64,000 bases of DNA, taken from Caulobacter vibrioides (GTDB taxonomy: Bacteria > Pseudomonadota > Alphaproteobacteria > Caulobacterales > Caulobacteraceae). Of this stretch, positions 9,217 to 17,611 are shown in pieces. Each line of letters begins with the position of its first letter. Position 1 is the first letter of the stretch. The notes below the pieces were generated by a model. That model worked only from the letters and a program-made list of their open reading frames with translations, had not been told where the DNA came from and did no database searches. Made by a program: the position numbers and the translations under genes. The stretch covers positions 1-64,000 of the forward strand of contig NZ_PJRR01000008.1 in assembly GCF_002858865.1 (NCBI RefSeq), written 5' to 3'.

Positions 9217-9873
9217 ATGGAGGACACACTGGGGGAGTTGGTGCGCCGTTCTGTTCGATCCCGTTCAGCGCCTGGCCTGGCCTGGGCCTGCGGCGTCGCC
9301 GCGATCGGCTTGCTTTGCGCCGCTCGGGGGCACGCTCAGGTCTTGGAGATCGACGACCAAGGCGCCGTTCGCCGCTTTGATGGTCCCACCCAATTCCTAG
9401 GCGATGGTCCGCCGGTTCCCCTTCAGGCTGCTTCACGCGCCGAGCGTCATCGGATGGGAAGCGACCGCACGCCGACCGCGCCGGTCAAACGCCTCCTCGA
9501 AGATGCAGCGCAGCGCTCACAGATCAGCCCCGACCTGTTGACCGCCGTCGCCCGTCGCGAATCCGGACTAAACCCGCAAGCGCGGTCCGCGAAGGGCGCG
9601 CTGGGCGTCATGCAGTTGATGCCTGGCACGGCCAAGGACCTGGCCGTCGATCCGCTTGATCCCGCCGCCAATGTCGACGGCGGAACGCGTTACCTGAAAA
9701 CACTTCTGGCCCGCTATGACGGCGACGTCATCAAGGCCCTCGCCGCTTACAACGCGGGCATGGGCGCGGTGGACCGTCACGGCGGCGTTCCCCCGTTTCC
9801 TGAGACCAAAGCCTATGTGGACGCCATTCTCGAGCACATGGCCCAGGCCGTGGCGCCGCGCCGCAAGCCCTGA
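9217..9873 (+). CDS. virB1: VirB1-like lytic transglycosylase
   Basis: A signal peptide (hydrophobic LAWACGVAAIGLLCAARGHA, cleavage near HAQ) is followed by a linker and a soluble lytic transglycosylase (SLT) domain. Landmarks are ARRESGLNPQARS with catalytic Glu115, GALGVMQLMPGTA, and ALAAYNAGMGAVD. The enzyme would open peptidoglycan for assembly of the secretion channel in the periplasm. It is the first gene of the VirB operon, with virB2 12 bases downstream. The start is uncertain: GTG 9208, ATG 9217 or GTG 9241 are possible. The last has the best Shine-Dalgarno (GGGGGAG) and would give a cleaner signal peptide. Confidence 0.86.
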   Translation: MEDTLGELVRRSVRSRSAPGLAWACGVAAIGLLCAARGHAQVLEIDDQGAVRRFDGPTQFLGDGPPVPLQAASRAERHRMGSDRTPTAPVKRLLEDAAQRSQISPDLLTAVARRESGLNPQARSAKGALGVMQLMPGTAKDLAVDPLDPAANVDGGTRYLKTLLARYDGDVIKALAAYNAGMGAVDRHGGVPPFPETKAYVDAILEHMAQAVAPRRKP

Positions 9874-9885
9874 TCGGAGCGCATC

Positions 9886-10200
9886 TTGACCCTGGTTCGT
9901 CGTCTTTCGCCGGCTTTGGCCCTCGCCGCGCTCGCCGCCCCCGCTCACGCCCAAACGGTGCAGAGCGACCCGGCCGGTTCGGGGCCCCTGCTGGCGGCGT
10001 TGCAATGGATGCAAGGCACCTTGCTGGGCAATCTGGCGACCACAGCGGCCGTCATCGCCGTGGCGATCGTCGGCCTGATGATGCTGACCGGCCGCATTGA
10101 TTGGCGGCGGGGCGTCACCGTGATCGTCGGCGCCTTTATCGTCTTTGGCGCAGCGGCCATCGTGGCCGGCATCCGGAGTATCGCGACGGGCGTGCAATGA
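9886..10200 (+). CDS. virB2: VirB2-like pilin
   Basis: A 104-residue small hydrophobic protein starting with TTG behind CGGAGCG. It has a signal peptide (RRLSPALALAALAAPAHAQ) and two transmembrane helices (LGNLATTAAVIAVAIVGLMML and GVTVIVGAFIVFGAAAIVAGI) separated by a short charged loop (TGRIDWRR), the standard VirB2/TrbC pilin layout. The mature pilin would be about 80 residues. It overlaps virB3 by 4 bases (ATGA). Subfamily is assigned from size, topology and operon position, because VirB2 sequences are poorly conserved. Confidence 0.88.
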   Translation: MTLVRRLSPALALAALAAPAHAQTVQSDPAGSGPLLAALQWMQGTLLGNLATTAAVIAVAIVGLMMLTGRIDWRRGVTVIVGAFIVFGAAAIVAGIRSIATGVQ

Positions 10201-10481
10201 GCGGACCTGGTTCTGACCCCGTGTTCGCAGCGCTGACCCGCCCGCAGATGGTCGCCGGCGTCACCTACAGCTACGCGGTCTTCAACCTCATCGTGACCAT
10301 GGAGGCCTTTTTGATCAGCAAGTCCTTCTGGGCGCTGCTGATCGCGCCGCTCGTGCATGCCGTGGGATACCTCGGCTGCCTGAACGAGCCGCGCTTCTTC
10401 GACCTCTGGATCACCAAGGTCAGCCGCTGTCCGAACATCCGCAATCGCGGGTTCTGGCAGGCCAACTCCTACCGCCCATGA
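10197..10481 (+). CDS. virB3: VirB3-like inner-membrane protein
   Basis: The 94-residue protein has the VirB3 pattern: DPVFAALTRPQMVAGVTYSYAVFN near the N terminus (the P-x-x-x-x-x-T/L-T-R-P motif), then one or two hydrophobic helices (NLIVTMEAFLISKSFWALLIAPLVHAVGYLGCL), then a basic C-terminal tail. VirB3 sits in the inner membrane with the VirB4 ATPase. The frame is open further upstream, but the ATG at 10197 overlapping the virB2 stop is the natural start. It overlaps virB4 by 4 bases at its other end, so coupled translation is likely. Confidence 0.87.
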   Translation: MSGPGSDPVFAALTRPQMVAGVTYSYAVFNLIVTMEAFLISKSFWALLIAPLVHAVGYLGCLNEPRFFDLWITKVSRCPNIRNRGFWQANSYRP

Positions 10482-12862
10482 CCTCGCGGTTCCTCAGCCT
10501 GGATCTTGGAGGACGTCTGGCGCCGCGCGAAGCCAGCATTGGCGATCGTCTCCCCTATGCGCGGCATATCGATGACCTGACCCTGATCACGCGCGATGGT
10601 CAGCTGCTGCAAGTCATCCAGTTGGATGGGCTGGCGTTCGAGACGTCCGACGATCAGGAACTGACCTACCGCAAACACATGCGGGAGATCTTGCTGCGCA
10701 GCGCCGCCAGCTCGCGGATCATCATCTATCATCATCTGATCCGCCGGCAGGTCGAGCCCAAGTCCGAGCCTGTGCGGAGCGACCCCTTCAGCCAAGCGCT
10801 GGACCAAGCCTGGCGAGACCGGCTGGCCGGTCGGCGACTGTTCGTCAACCAGCTCTATCTGACTCTGGTCAGCCGCCCGGCGCAGGGCAAGGTCGGCTGG
10901 CTGGACCGGCTGGCGCGCGCGGCCCCGGCCGGGGCTGACGCCCAGGCCCAGGACCTACGCCGTCTGCACAGTCTGCGCGAGAGCTTGCAAGCGGGTTTGA
11001 CCGCCTATGGCGCGCGCGCCCTTGGCAAGCAGCGCGTGCGCGGCGTCGAGCGGTCAGAGCCCTGCGCCTTCCTCGCCGAGATCCTCAACGGTGAGCCTAA
11101 CACGATGGCGACGCCCAGCGGCGATATCGGTCAGGCGCTTGGCGATCGTCGGCTGACCTTTGGCCTGGACGCTCTGGAGATCGGCGCAGGCGCCAAGCGC
11201 GACCGCCGCTTTGGGGCGATTGTGTCGCTCAAGGACTACCCCGCTCGCTCCGCGCCCGGGATGTTCGATGCGGTGTTTCGCCTGCCGGCCGAGATGGTGA
11301 TGACGGAGAGCTTCTCGTTCCTGGATCGCCAGGCTGCGCTCGACCGGATGGGCTTGGCCCTGCGCCGCTTGCGCGCCGCCGAGGACGATGCGTTCTCGTT
11401 GCGCGATGACCTTACCGCCGCGCGCGATGAGGTTGGCGCGGGCCGTTCAGCGTTTGGCGAACATCACATGTCGGTGCTCGTCAAGGCCGACAGCCTAGCC
11501 GAGTTGGACGCCAGCGTGGCCGACCTGCAAGCCGCGTTCAATGAAGCCGGCGCGGTGGCGGTGCGCGAGGACGTCAATCTGGAGCCGGCGTTCTGGGCGC
11601 AGTTTCCAGGAAACTTCAAGTTCATCGCACGCAAGGCGATGATTTCAGCGGGCAATTTTGCGGCCTTCGCCTCCCTGCATAACCATTCGCCCGGTAAGGC
11701 CGAGGGGGGGCCTTGGGGCCCGCCGGTCAGCCTCCTTGAGACGACCGCGCATGGTCCCTACCACTTCAATTTCCACAATGGGGATCTTGGCAATTTCACG
11801 GTTATCGGCCCCAGCGGGGCGGGTAAAACCGTGCTCCTGACCTTCCTTTTGGCCCAGGCTCGGCGGTTTGATCCCCAGATTGTCTATTTCGACAAGGACC
11901 GCGGGGCCGAGCCCTTCATCCGCGCCATCGGCGGCCGCTACGACGTGCTGCGTCCCGGGGAGCCTTCTGGCCTGAATCCGCTGCTGATGGACGACACTGC
12001 GGCCAACCGCGCTTTTGTCGCCGACTGGCTGGCGCAGTTGCTGGGCGGCGCCGAGCGCCTGGAAGCCGAGGACTTGGCGATGATCGCAGATGCGGTCGAC
12101 GCCAATTTTGACCAGCCCCCCGCCAATCGCCGCCTGACGTTTCTCCGCGAGCTCTTTGTCGGGGCCCGCCGTCCTCGCGCCGGCGATCTGGCCGCGCGCC
12201 TGCGCCCCTGGTGCGAGGGCGGCGAACACGCCTGGCTGTTCGACAGCACCGAAGACCTCATGCGCCTAGATGAGCGCGCCTATGGCTTCGACATGACGCG
12301 CATTCTCGATGCGCCGATCACCCGCACGCCAGCGATGATGTACCTGTTCCACCGCATCGAGCAGGCGCTCGACGGTCGCCCCACCATCATCGTCGTCGAC
12401 GAGGGCTGGAAAGCGCTCGACGACAGCATCTTCACCCAGCGGCTGAAGGACTGGGAAAAGACCTTGCGCAAACGCAACGGCGTTGTCGGCTTCTGTACGC
12501 AGAGCGCCGCCGACGCGCTGGAGAGCCGGATCGCCTCCGCGATCGTCGAACAGGCCGCCACCCAGATCTTCCTGCCCAACCCGAAAGCCAAGCCGGCCGA
12601 CTATATCGACGGTTTTGGCCTCACCCCCCACGAGTTTGACCTCGTGCGCGCCTTGCCCGACACCAGCCGCTGCTTCCTGGTCAAGCAAGCCGACCACAGC
12701 GCGGTGGCGCGCCTGGATCTCGCCGGCCTGGACGATGTGCTGACGGTCCTGGCCGGCAACGAACGGCGCGTGCGAAGACTAGATCAGGTGCGCGCGGAGG
12801 TCGGCGACGATCCCGCCGCCTGGCTGCCGCCGTACGTCGCCAGCGTGAGCGAGCATCGCTAG
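10478..12862 (+). CDS. virB4: VirB4 family T4SS ATPase
   Basis: The 794-residue protein contains the CagE/TrbE/VirB N-terminal domain (about residues 1-400) and a RecA-like ATPase domain. The Walker A motif GPSGAGKT is at residues 444-451 and the Walker B motif VVDEGW around 639-644. It powers pilus assembly and substrate transfer at the inner membrane. It is full-length for the family with no frameshift. The start ATG overlaps the virB3 stop, and its TAG overlaps the GTG of the next gene by one base. Between VirB4 and VirB6, where virB5 usually lies, there is no room for another gene. Confidence 0.95.
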   Translation: MTSRFLSLDLGGRLAPREASIGDRLPYARHIDDLTLITRDGQLLQVIQLDGLAFETSDDQELTYRKHMREILLRSAASSRIIIYHHLIRRQVEPKSEPVRSDPFSQALDQAWRDRLAGRRLFVNQLYLTLVSRPAQGKVGWLDRLARAAPAGADAQAQDLRRLHSLRESLQAGLTAYGARALGKQRVRGVERSEPCAFLAEILNGEPNTMATPSGDIGQALGDRRLTFGLDALEIGAGAKRDRRFGAIVSLKDYPARSAPGMFDAVFRLPAEMVMTESFSFLDRQAALDRMGLALRRLRAAEDDAFSLRDDLTAARDEVGAGRSAFGEHHMSVLVKADSLAELDASVADLQAAFNEAGAVAVREDVNLEPAFWAQFPGNFKFIARKAMISAGNFAAFASLHNHSPGKAEGGPWGPPVSLLETTAHGPYHFNFHNGDLGNFTVIGPSGAGKTVLLTFLLAQARRFDPQIVYFDKDRGAEPFIRAIGGRYDVLRPGEPSGLNPLLMDDTAANRAFVADWLAQLLGGAERLEAEDLAMIADAVDANFDQPPANRRLTFLRELFVGARRPRAGDLAARLRPWCEGGEHAWLFDSTEDLMRLDERAYGFDMTRILDAPITRTPAMMYLFHRIEQALDGRPTIIVVDEGWKALDDSIFTQRLKDWEKTLRKRNGVVGFCTQSAADALESRIASAIVEQAATQIFLPNPKAKPADYIDGFGLTPHEFDLVRALPDTSRCFLVKQADHSAVARLDLAGLDDVLTVLAGNERRVRRLDQVRAEVGDDPAAWLPPYVASVSEHR

Positions 12863-14022
12863 TGGACGTCTGCCCCGCCCCTCCTCCGACCGCCGGCGTC
12901 ATCCGGGGCGTCCTGTCCACAATCGACTGCCACACGCGCGTTTACGCCCAGAGCGGCTATGAGGCGCTGAACGGTCCCCAGTCGATCTTTCCGACCGCGC
13001 TCACCCTTATGCTGACGCTCTACATCGCGCTGCTGGGCTATCGCATGCTGCTGGGTGTGAGCACGACCCGGCTGACAGATGCGCCCTTGATCGCGTTGAA
13101 GGTCGGTGTGGTCTTGTCGTTGGCCCTGAACTGGAACACGTTCCAGACGCTGGTGTTCGACGTGACCATGAAAGCGCCGCTACAACTGGCGCAAAACATC
13201 GGCGCTCCGGCCGCCGCCAGCGGCGCTGCCCTGGTCTCCGATCCACTCGGCGGGCTGCAGGTGACCTATGACGAGTTGGCGCGGAGCGCCTCGGCCCTGG
13301 GTAAGCTGGCCGGGCCCAACCCCGAAGTTTTGCGCGGCGGTGAGGCGGCGGCCGCGCAAGCGCTTTGGCAGGCGCAGACCGCGTTGTTCATGAGCACAGC
13401 CGGGGTGATGGCCATCGCCATCATCGCTGTGGGCGTGCTCTCGGCGACCGGCCCTGTGTTCATTGCGCTGGTGATGTTCGACGCCACGCGCGGCCTGTTC
13501 GAAGGCTGGCTGCGCGCCTTGCTCGCCGCAGCGTTCATCCCGATGCTGTGTTGGTCCGCCACGACGCTGCTGCTGGTCGTGGTCGATCCGCTTTTGGTGC
13601 GGCTAGCGCAGGGGCGGCTGGCCGGCGCGCCGGACACCCAGGCGGCGGTTATGGTCTCGGCGATCGTCTTCATCTTCGCCGCCGCCCAAGCGGCCTTGAC
13701 CGTCGGGGCGGCGGTCATGGCCGGTGGCTTCCGGCCCGGCGGCGCCGATCAACGCGCCGGGCCCGCGCCGCGCTCGGAGGGCGCAGCGGCCTCCCCGGCC
13801 CCGGCCCTGTCTCGTCCCGATCGCCTGGCCCAGAGCCTGCAAGCCCGGTCCGCCCCCACATCGCACACGCTCGCCGCTATCTCCCTCGCCGCCAGCGCGT
13901 CGCCGCTCACGGCTCCGCCTCGAGCGACCTTGGCCTCTCCTCGCGCGCAAGCGCGCGAGGCGCCTCATCGCCGTAGCGCCTTCATGGATCACTATCGCAA
14001 CCTGACCGGAGGGTCCCGATGA
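12862..14022 (+). CDS. virB6: VirB6-like polytopic membrane protein
   Basis: The 386-residue protein starts with GTG overlapping the virB4 stop. It has at least five hydrophobic segments (TALTLMLTLYIALLGYRMLL; ALKVGVVLSLALNW; STAGVMAIAIIAVGVL; LRALLAAAFIPMLCWSATTLLLVVV; VMVSAIVFIFAAAQAALTVGAAVMAGG), as in VirB6/TrbL. A Pro/Ala/Ser-rich cytoplasmic tail of about 90 residues follows and is poorly conserved. VirB6 forms part of the inner-membrane channel. The stop overlaps virB9 by 4 bases, so virB8, which normally sits here, is absent from the operon. Confidence 0.88.
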   Translation: MDVCPAPPPTAGVIRGVLSTIDCHTRVYAQSGYEALNGPQSIFPTALTLMLTLYIALLGYRMLLGVSTTRLTDAPLIALKVGVVLSLALNWNTFQTLVFDVTMKAPLQLAQNIGAPAAASGAALVSDPLGGLQVTYDELARSASALGKLAGPNPEVLRGGEAAAAQALWQAQTALFMSTAGVMAIAIIAVGVLSATGPVFIALVMFDATRGLFEGWLRALLAAAFIPMLCWSATTLLLVVVDPLLVRLAQGRLAGAPDTQAAVMVSAIVFIFAAAQAALTVGAAVMAGGFRPGGADQRAGPAPRSEGAAASPAPALSRPDRLAQSLQARSAPTSHTLAAISLAASASPLTAPPRATLASPRAQAREAPHRRSAFMDHYRNLTGGSR

Positions 14023-14777
14023 CCTGGACGCGCGCCTTGCTCGGCGCTTTGGCGGCGTTGCTCCTGACCAACCCCGTCGCTTCCGCGAACGCCGCGCCTG
14101 ACCAGCGTGTCCGGATCGTACGTTATGTACCCGACCAGGTCGTGCGGCTGGACGCCACGCTCGGCTTTGTCGTCACGCTGTTTTTCGGCGAGGACGAGCG
14201 GATCGAGAACGTCGCCGTCGGCGACAGCCTAGGCTGGCAGATCACGCCAAACCGCCGCGCGCGCGTTCTATTTGTCAAACCCAATGAGCGGGCCACGGCG
14301 ACCAACATGACCGTAGTCACCACGCTGCGCAGCTATAACTTCGACCTGCGCGCCGTGGCGAGTTCGCGCGCCCGTCAGCCGCTGTTCTCCCTGCGCTTCG
14401 ACTACCCAGCGCCCGCAAAGGCCGTCCTCGCAACACCGGCGATCACCCCTCCATCGCCGCCCGAACCACCCCAAGAGGTCAACAAGGCCTACAGCTTCCG
14501 CGGCTCGTCTCAAGGACTGCCCGAGCGGGTGTTCGACGATGGCGTATCGACCTTTTTCGTCTTCCCGGCGGGCGTCGACTATCCGGCGATCTTCGCGGTC
14601 GATCCCGACAACAAGGAGGCGGTCGTTAACATCGCCCAGCGAGATGGCTTTGTCATCGTCGACCGCCTGGCCAGCGCCTTCGTCCTGCGGCGGGGCCAAC
14701 AGGTGACCCGCATCATCAATGACGGATATCGCGAGGCGACGACGGCCACCAGCCTCTCGGCTCGAAAGTCGCGTTGA
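14019..14777 (+). CDS. virB9: VirB9-like outer-membrane core protein
   Basis: The 252-residue periplasmic protein has a signal peptide (RALLGALAALLLTNPVASANA) and the VirB9/TrbG/CagX pattern: the strand RVRIVRYVPDQVVRLDATLGFVVTLFFGEDERIENVAVGD, then NRRARVLFVKPNERATATNMTVVTTLRSYNFDL, a Pro-rich linker (TPPSPPEPPQ), and a C-terminal domain NKAYSFRGSSQGLPERVFDDGVSTFFVFP. It forms the outer ring of the T4SS core complex with VirB10 and, where present, VirB7. No VirB7-type lipoprotein gene adjoins it here. Confidence 0.92.
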   Translation: MTWTRALLGALAALLLTNPVASANAAPDQRVRIVRYVPDQVVRLDATLGFVVTLFFGEDERIENVAVGDSLGWQITPNRRARVLFVKPNERATATNMTVVTTLRSYNFDLRAVASSRARQPLFSLRFDYPAPAKAVLATPAITPPSPPEPPQEVNKAYSFRGSSQGLPERVFDDGVSTFFVFPAGVDYPAIFAVDPDNKEAVVNIAQRDGFVIVDRLASAFVLRRGQQVTRIINDGYREATTATSLSARKSR

Positions 14778-14790
14778 GGACTCCCAGACC

Positions 14791-15942
14791 ATGACCGCGC
14801 CTTCGCCTCCCTCAGACCCCCATCTCGACAGCCCCGTGCTGCGTCCACTGGGCTACGGGCCCACCGCCGTCAGCCGCCCACAGTCGCCGTGGGGTCTGGC
14901 GCTGGGGATCGTCGCGATCATCATCTTGGGCATGGTGGTCTACGCGTCGCTCAGTCAGGCCCGCGAAGCGGCTCAACGTCCGCCGACGCCGCCCCCGGCG
15001 CTCGCGGCCGAGACAGCGCCGCCGTCGCCCGCAGCATCAATACCCGCGATCGCTGTGGCGGATAGCGGAGCGATGCAACAAGGCCTGCCCTCGCCTGACG
15101 GCCTGCCTGAAGGCCCTTTAACCCCACAGACAGATACGGCTGCGCAAGAGGCGACGACGCGCTTGCGCGCCCCGGCCATGGTGGTCGATCTGGACAGTCG
15201 CCCCGCGCCAGACGGAGACGTCCGCGTCGCGGCGACAATAGGCGCTGAGCCTGCGCCAACCCGCGCCGCCCCGCGTCCACCCGCAGACGACAGCAAGATC
15301 TCAGCTGAAGAGCGCTTTGCTGAGAAGGTCGCCGGCGCCAACGCCGATGCGGCGCGCGCCACGCGCTTGACTGATCCCAGCCTCGTCGCGCCGCAAGGCA
15401 CGGTGATCCCGGCGATTCTGGAAACGGCGATCAACTCCGACCTCCCGGGCTTTGTGCGCGCTGTGGTCAGCCGCGACGTGCGCGGCTTCGATGGCTCCAC
15501 CGTGCTCATACCGCGTGGCTCCAAGCTGATCGGCCAGTACAAGAGCGGCGTGGCCGCCGGTCAGACGCGGGCGTTCATTGTCTGGTCGCGCGTGCTGACA
15601 CCCCAGGGCGTGTCGATCGACATCGCCTCGCCGGGCGCCGACCGTCTGGGTCGCGGCGGCCTTGATGGCGAGACCAACACTCACTTCTTCCGCAGGTTTG
15701 GGGCTTCGATCCTGCTGTCGGTGCTCAACGCGGGCCTCAACGCCGCGTCCAACAACGGCAACGGCGGCGACAACACCGCCATCATCATCGGCTCGCCGCA
15801 GCAGGCCTCGAACATCGCGTCCATCGCCCTGCAGCGCGAGATCGATATCCCCACGACTATCACCGTCGCCCAAGGAGCGCCGATCCGCGTGTTCGTGGCG
15901 CGCGATCTTGATTTTTCCGGCGTGGTTCAAAAGACGCGATGA
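14791..15942 (+). CDS. virB10: VirB10-like core complex protein
   Basis: The 383-residue protein has a short cytoplasmic segment, one transmembrane helix (WGLALGIVAIIILGMVVYASL), a long Pro/Ala-rich periplasmic spacer and a C-terminal beta-barrel domain with LVAPQGTVIPAILETAINSDLPGFVRAVVSRDVRGFDGSTVLIPRGSKLIGQYKS, diagnostic of VirB10/TrbI. It spans both membranes and transmits ATPase state to the outer-membrane pore. I start at ATG 14791, 13 bases after virB9, behind GAGGA; the frame is open further upstream into virB9. The virB11 ATG overlaps its stop by 4 bases. Confidence 0.94.
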   Translation: MTAPSPPSDPHLDSPVLRPLGYGPTAVSRPQSPWGLALGIVAIIILGMVVYASLSQAREAAQRPPTPPPALAAETAPPSPAASIPAIAVADSGAMQQGLPSPDGLPEGPLTPQTDTAAQEATTRLRAPAMVVDLDSRPAPDGDVRVAATIGAEPAPTRAAPRPPADDSKISAEERFAEKVAGANADAARATRLTDPSLVAPQGTVIPAILETAINSDLPGFVRAVVSRDVRGFDGSTVLIPRGSKLIGQYKSGVAAGQTRAFIVWSRVLTPQGVSIDIASPGADRLGRGGLDGETNTHFFRRFGASILLSVLNAGLNAASNNGNGGDNTAIIIGSPQQASNIASIALQREIDIPTTITVAQGAPIRVFVARDLDFSGVVQKTR

Positions 15943-16907
15943 GCACGGGGGTCTATCTCGCCGCCTATCTGGCGCCGCTACAGCCTTGGCTGGATCGCGC
16001 TGACGTCACGGACATTTGGGTGAACCGGCCCGGAGAGGTTTGGATCGAGACCACCGAGGGGGTGACCTCACGCCTCGCTGCGCCGGACCTCACCGATCAG
16101 GCGTTGCAGCGCCTGGCCCGCCAGATCGCCGCCGCCAGCCACCAGGGCGTCAGTCGCGAACAGCCGCTGCTCAGCGCCAGTCTGCCAAACGGCGCCCGCG
16201 TACAGATCATTGCGCCGCCAGCCACGCGCGGCGACCTTGCCCTGGCCATCCGCAAACACACGCTCAGCGACCTCAGCCTCAGCGACCTCGCCATCGGCGG
16301 GACCTTGGCGCCCCCGGCCTTGGCCGGTCGGGCCGATGCGGACGCTCAGTTGCGCGCCTTGCTGAGCGCCGGCGACGTCGAAGGTTTTCTTCGAACCGCC
16401 ATCCAACGCCGCAAGACGATCGTCCTGTCGGGCGGCACGTCCTCGGGCAAAACCACCTTGCTCAACGCTCTGGTCAAGGAGATCCCGGCGCACGAGCGCC
16501 TCGTCCTGATCGAAGACGCCCCCGAAATCCAACTGCGTCACGAGAACGCGATCGGCCTGATCGCCGCGCGCAGCGACACGGGCGAGGCCCAGGTCGACGC
16601 CGAGGATCTCCTACAAGCCAGCCTGCGGATGCGCCCTGACCGGATCTTGCTGGGCGAGTTGCGCGGTCGTGAGGCCTTCGCTTTCCTCCGGGCGGTCAAT
16701 ACCGGCCATCCCGGCTCCATCACCACGGTCCATGCCGATAGTCCGCAAGGCGCCCTGGATCAGATCGCGCTGCTTTCGCTGCTCGCGGGCGTGGACCTAG
16801 GCTGGGACACGGTTCGCAACTATGTGCGCCAGGTCGTCGATATCGTGGTGCAACTCAATCGGGTTGGCGGCGGCCGCAAGGTGACGGCGGTGGAGTTTCT
16901 GTGTTGA
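15939..16907 (+). CDS. virB11: VirB11 family T4SS ATPase
   Basis: The 322-residue hexameric traffic ATPase has an N-terminal domain with VTDIWVNRPGEVWIE, Walker A GGTSSGKT at residues 165-172, an Asp box (RLVLIEDAPEIQL), a Walker B region (LRMRPDRILLGELRGREAFAFL) and a His box (TGHPGSITTVHAD). It would energise pilus biogenesis and substrate export together with VirB4. It is the last gene of the operon. After its stop at 16907 the sequence changes to insertion-sequence remnant, and no virD4 coupling-protein gene or relaxase follows. Confidence 0.95.
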   Translation: MSTGVYLAAYLAPLQPWLDRADVTDIWVNRPGEVWIETTEGVTSRLAAPDLTDQALQRLARQIAAASHQGVSREQPLLSASLPNGARVQIIAPPATRGDLALAIRKHTLSDLSLSDLAIGGTLAPPALAGRADADAQLRALLSAGDVEGFLRTAIQRRKTIVLSGGTSSGKTTLLNALVKEIPAHERLVLIEDAPEIQLRHENAIGLIAARSDTGEAQVDAEDLLQASLRMRPDRILLGELRGREAFAFLRAVNTGHPGSITTVHADSPQGALDQIALLSLLAGVDLGWDTVRNYVRQVVDIVVQLNRVGGGRKVTAVEFLC

Positions 16908-17611
16908 GCCGAACTTTCGATTAAGTCAGGCCTCACGATAACATGTTGAACAGAAAGCATAAATTCGAGTGACGGGTGGTGACGTGCCCCCCCCTGAAAC
17001 TCCTCCAAAAACAACTAGAGTCCGCCCCACCATGACCTTGCCCCCAACCTTGGACTAGGTAGGGCTGGGATTTCTCGCCGGTCAGGCGCTGGCGGGCCAT
17101 ATGGCCCGGCGCCGTTCATCAGCTCAATCGGGCACTTGTCGCCGATCGCGCTGTGGGGACGATGTTCGTTATAGTCCTTACACCGAGCCTCGCGTTTTGA
17201 GCGGGCGTCGTCGAGGGATATGAACCAGGCGGTGTTCAGGCATTCGGCCCGGACCTTGCCCCATGCGTCACTCACGGCCACGAACCCAGTAGCGAAACAC
17301 CCAAGAGCGCCCACCGGTCCCGGCGACCTGCGAATGAAGGCCATCACCGTCCGGATCGAAACCCGGCGAGTCGAGGCGCCTCAGCGCCGAAGCATTCAGC
17401 CGCTGCACCAGACGGGGCGTGGTCAGTCCGCTTCTTTATACGGTTCTTTATACGGTCTTTGAACGCGCCAGATGGAGATGCGTGTGGACGCACGCGGACA
17501 TCCACCCGAGTCGAAAAGTTATAAATGATTGAAAATTCGCGACTTTTCCAGCACCCCTGGACACGCTCAGACGAGCGTTGACACGCGGGAATTACCAAAA
17601 AAAGGGAGGAA
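16908..17611. other. Gene-free interval with IS relic between virB11 and tRNA-Ser
   Basis: About 700 bases contain no intact gene. From about 16980 to 17266 there is an IS3-type transposase relic (listed separately). The part from about 17270 to 17611 holds no recognisable gene. Its right end is locally A+T-rich, with an A-run (about 17595-17604) that would read as a T-run after the minus-strand tRNA gene and could end its transcript. Confidence 0.6.
16978..17266 (-). pseudogene. IS3-type transposase (OrfB) C-terminal relic with one IS end
   Basis: On the minus strand the translation GKVRAECLNTAWFISLDDARSKREARCKDYNEHRPHSAIGDKCPIELMN matches the C-terminal end of IS3-family transposase OrfB (integrase core; RPHSALG-type motif). 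Just beyond its C terminus, at about 16978-17000, lies TGACGTGCCCCCCCCTGAAAC, which resembles the TGA-CTGCCCCC terminal repeat of IS3-family elements. The N-terminal part with the first two catalytic acids is absent; upstream the frame runs into unrelated sequence after residue W of the match. It is a truncated, dead element. (The motif is quoted here as short family landmarks; the key residues are RAECLN, DARSKRE and YNEHRPHSAIG.). Confidence 0.8.

Noticed and set aside
9018..9227. Short minus-strand frame between the DUF1800 gene and virB1
   Set aside because: It has no ribosome binding site, no recognisable domain and occupies the divergent promoter region.
12850..14025. Possible hidden virB5, virB7 or virB8 gene within the T4SS operon
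   Set aside because: All junctions between virB4, virB6 and virB9 overlap. Alternative frames in virB6 give Arg/Ala-rich translations without signal peptide, lipobox or the single transmembrane segment expected.
17015..17347. Intact small gene on the minus strand (110 codons)
   Set aside because: Only the middle and C-terminal part resembles a protein (IS3-type transposase). The first 27 codons are unrelated, and the frame lacks the catalytic N-terminal part, so it is listed as a pseudogene.
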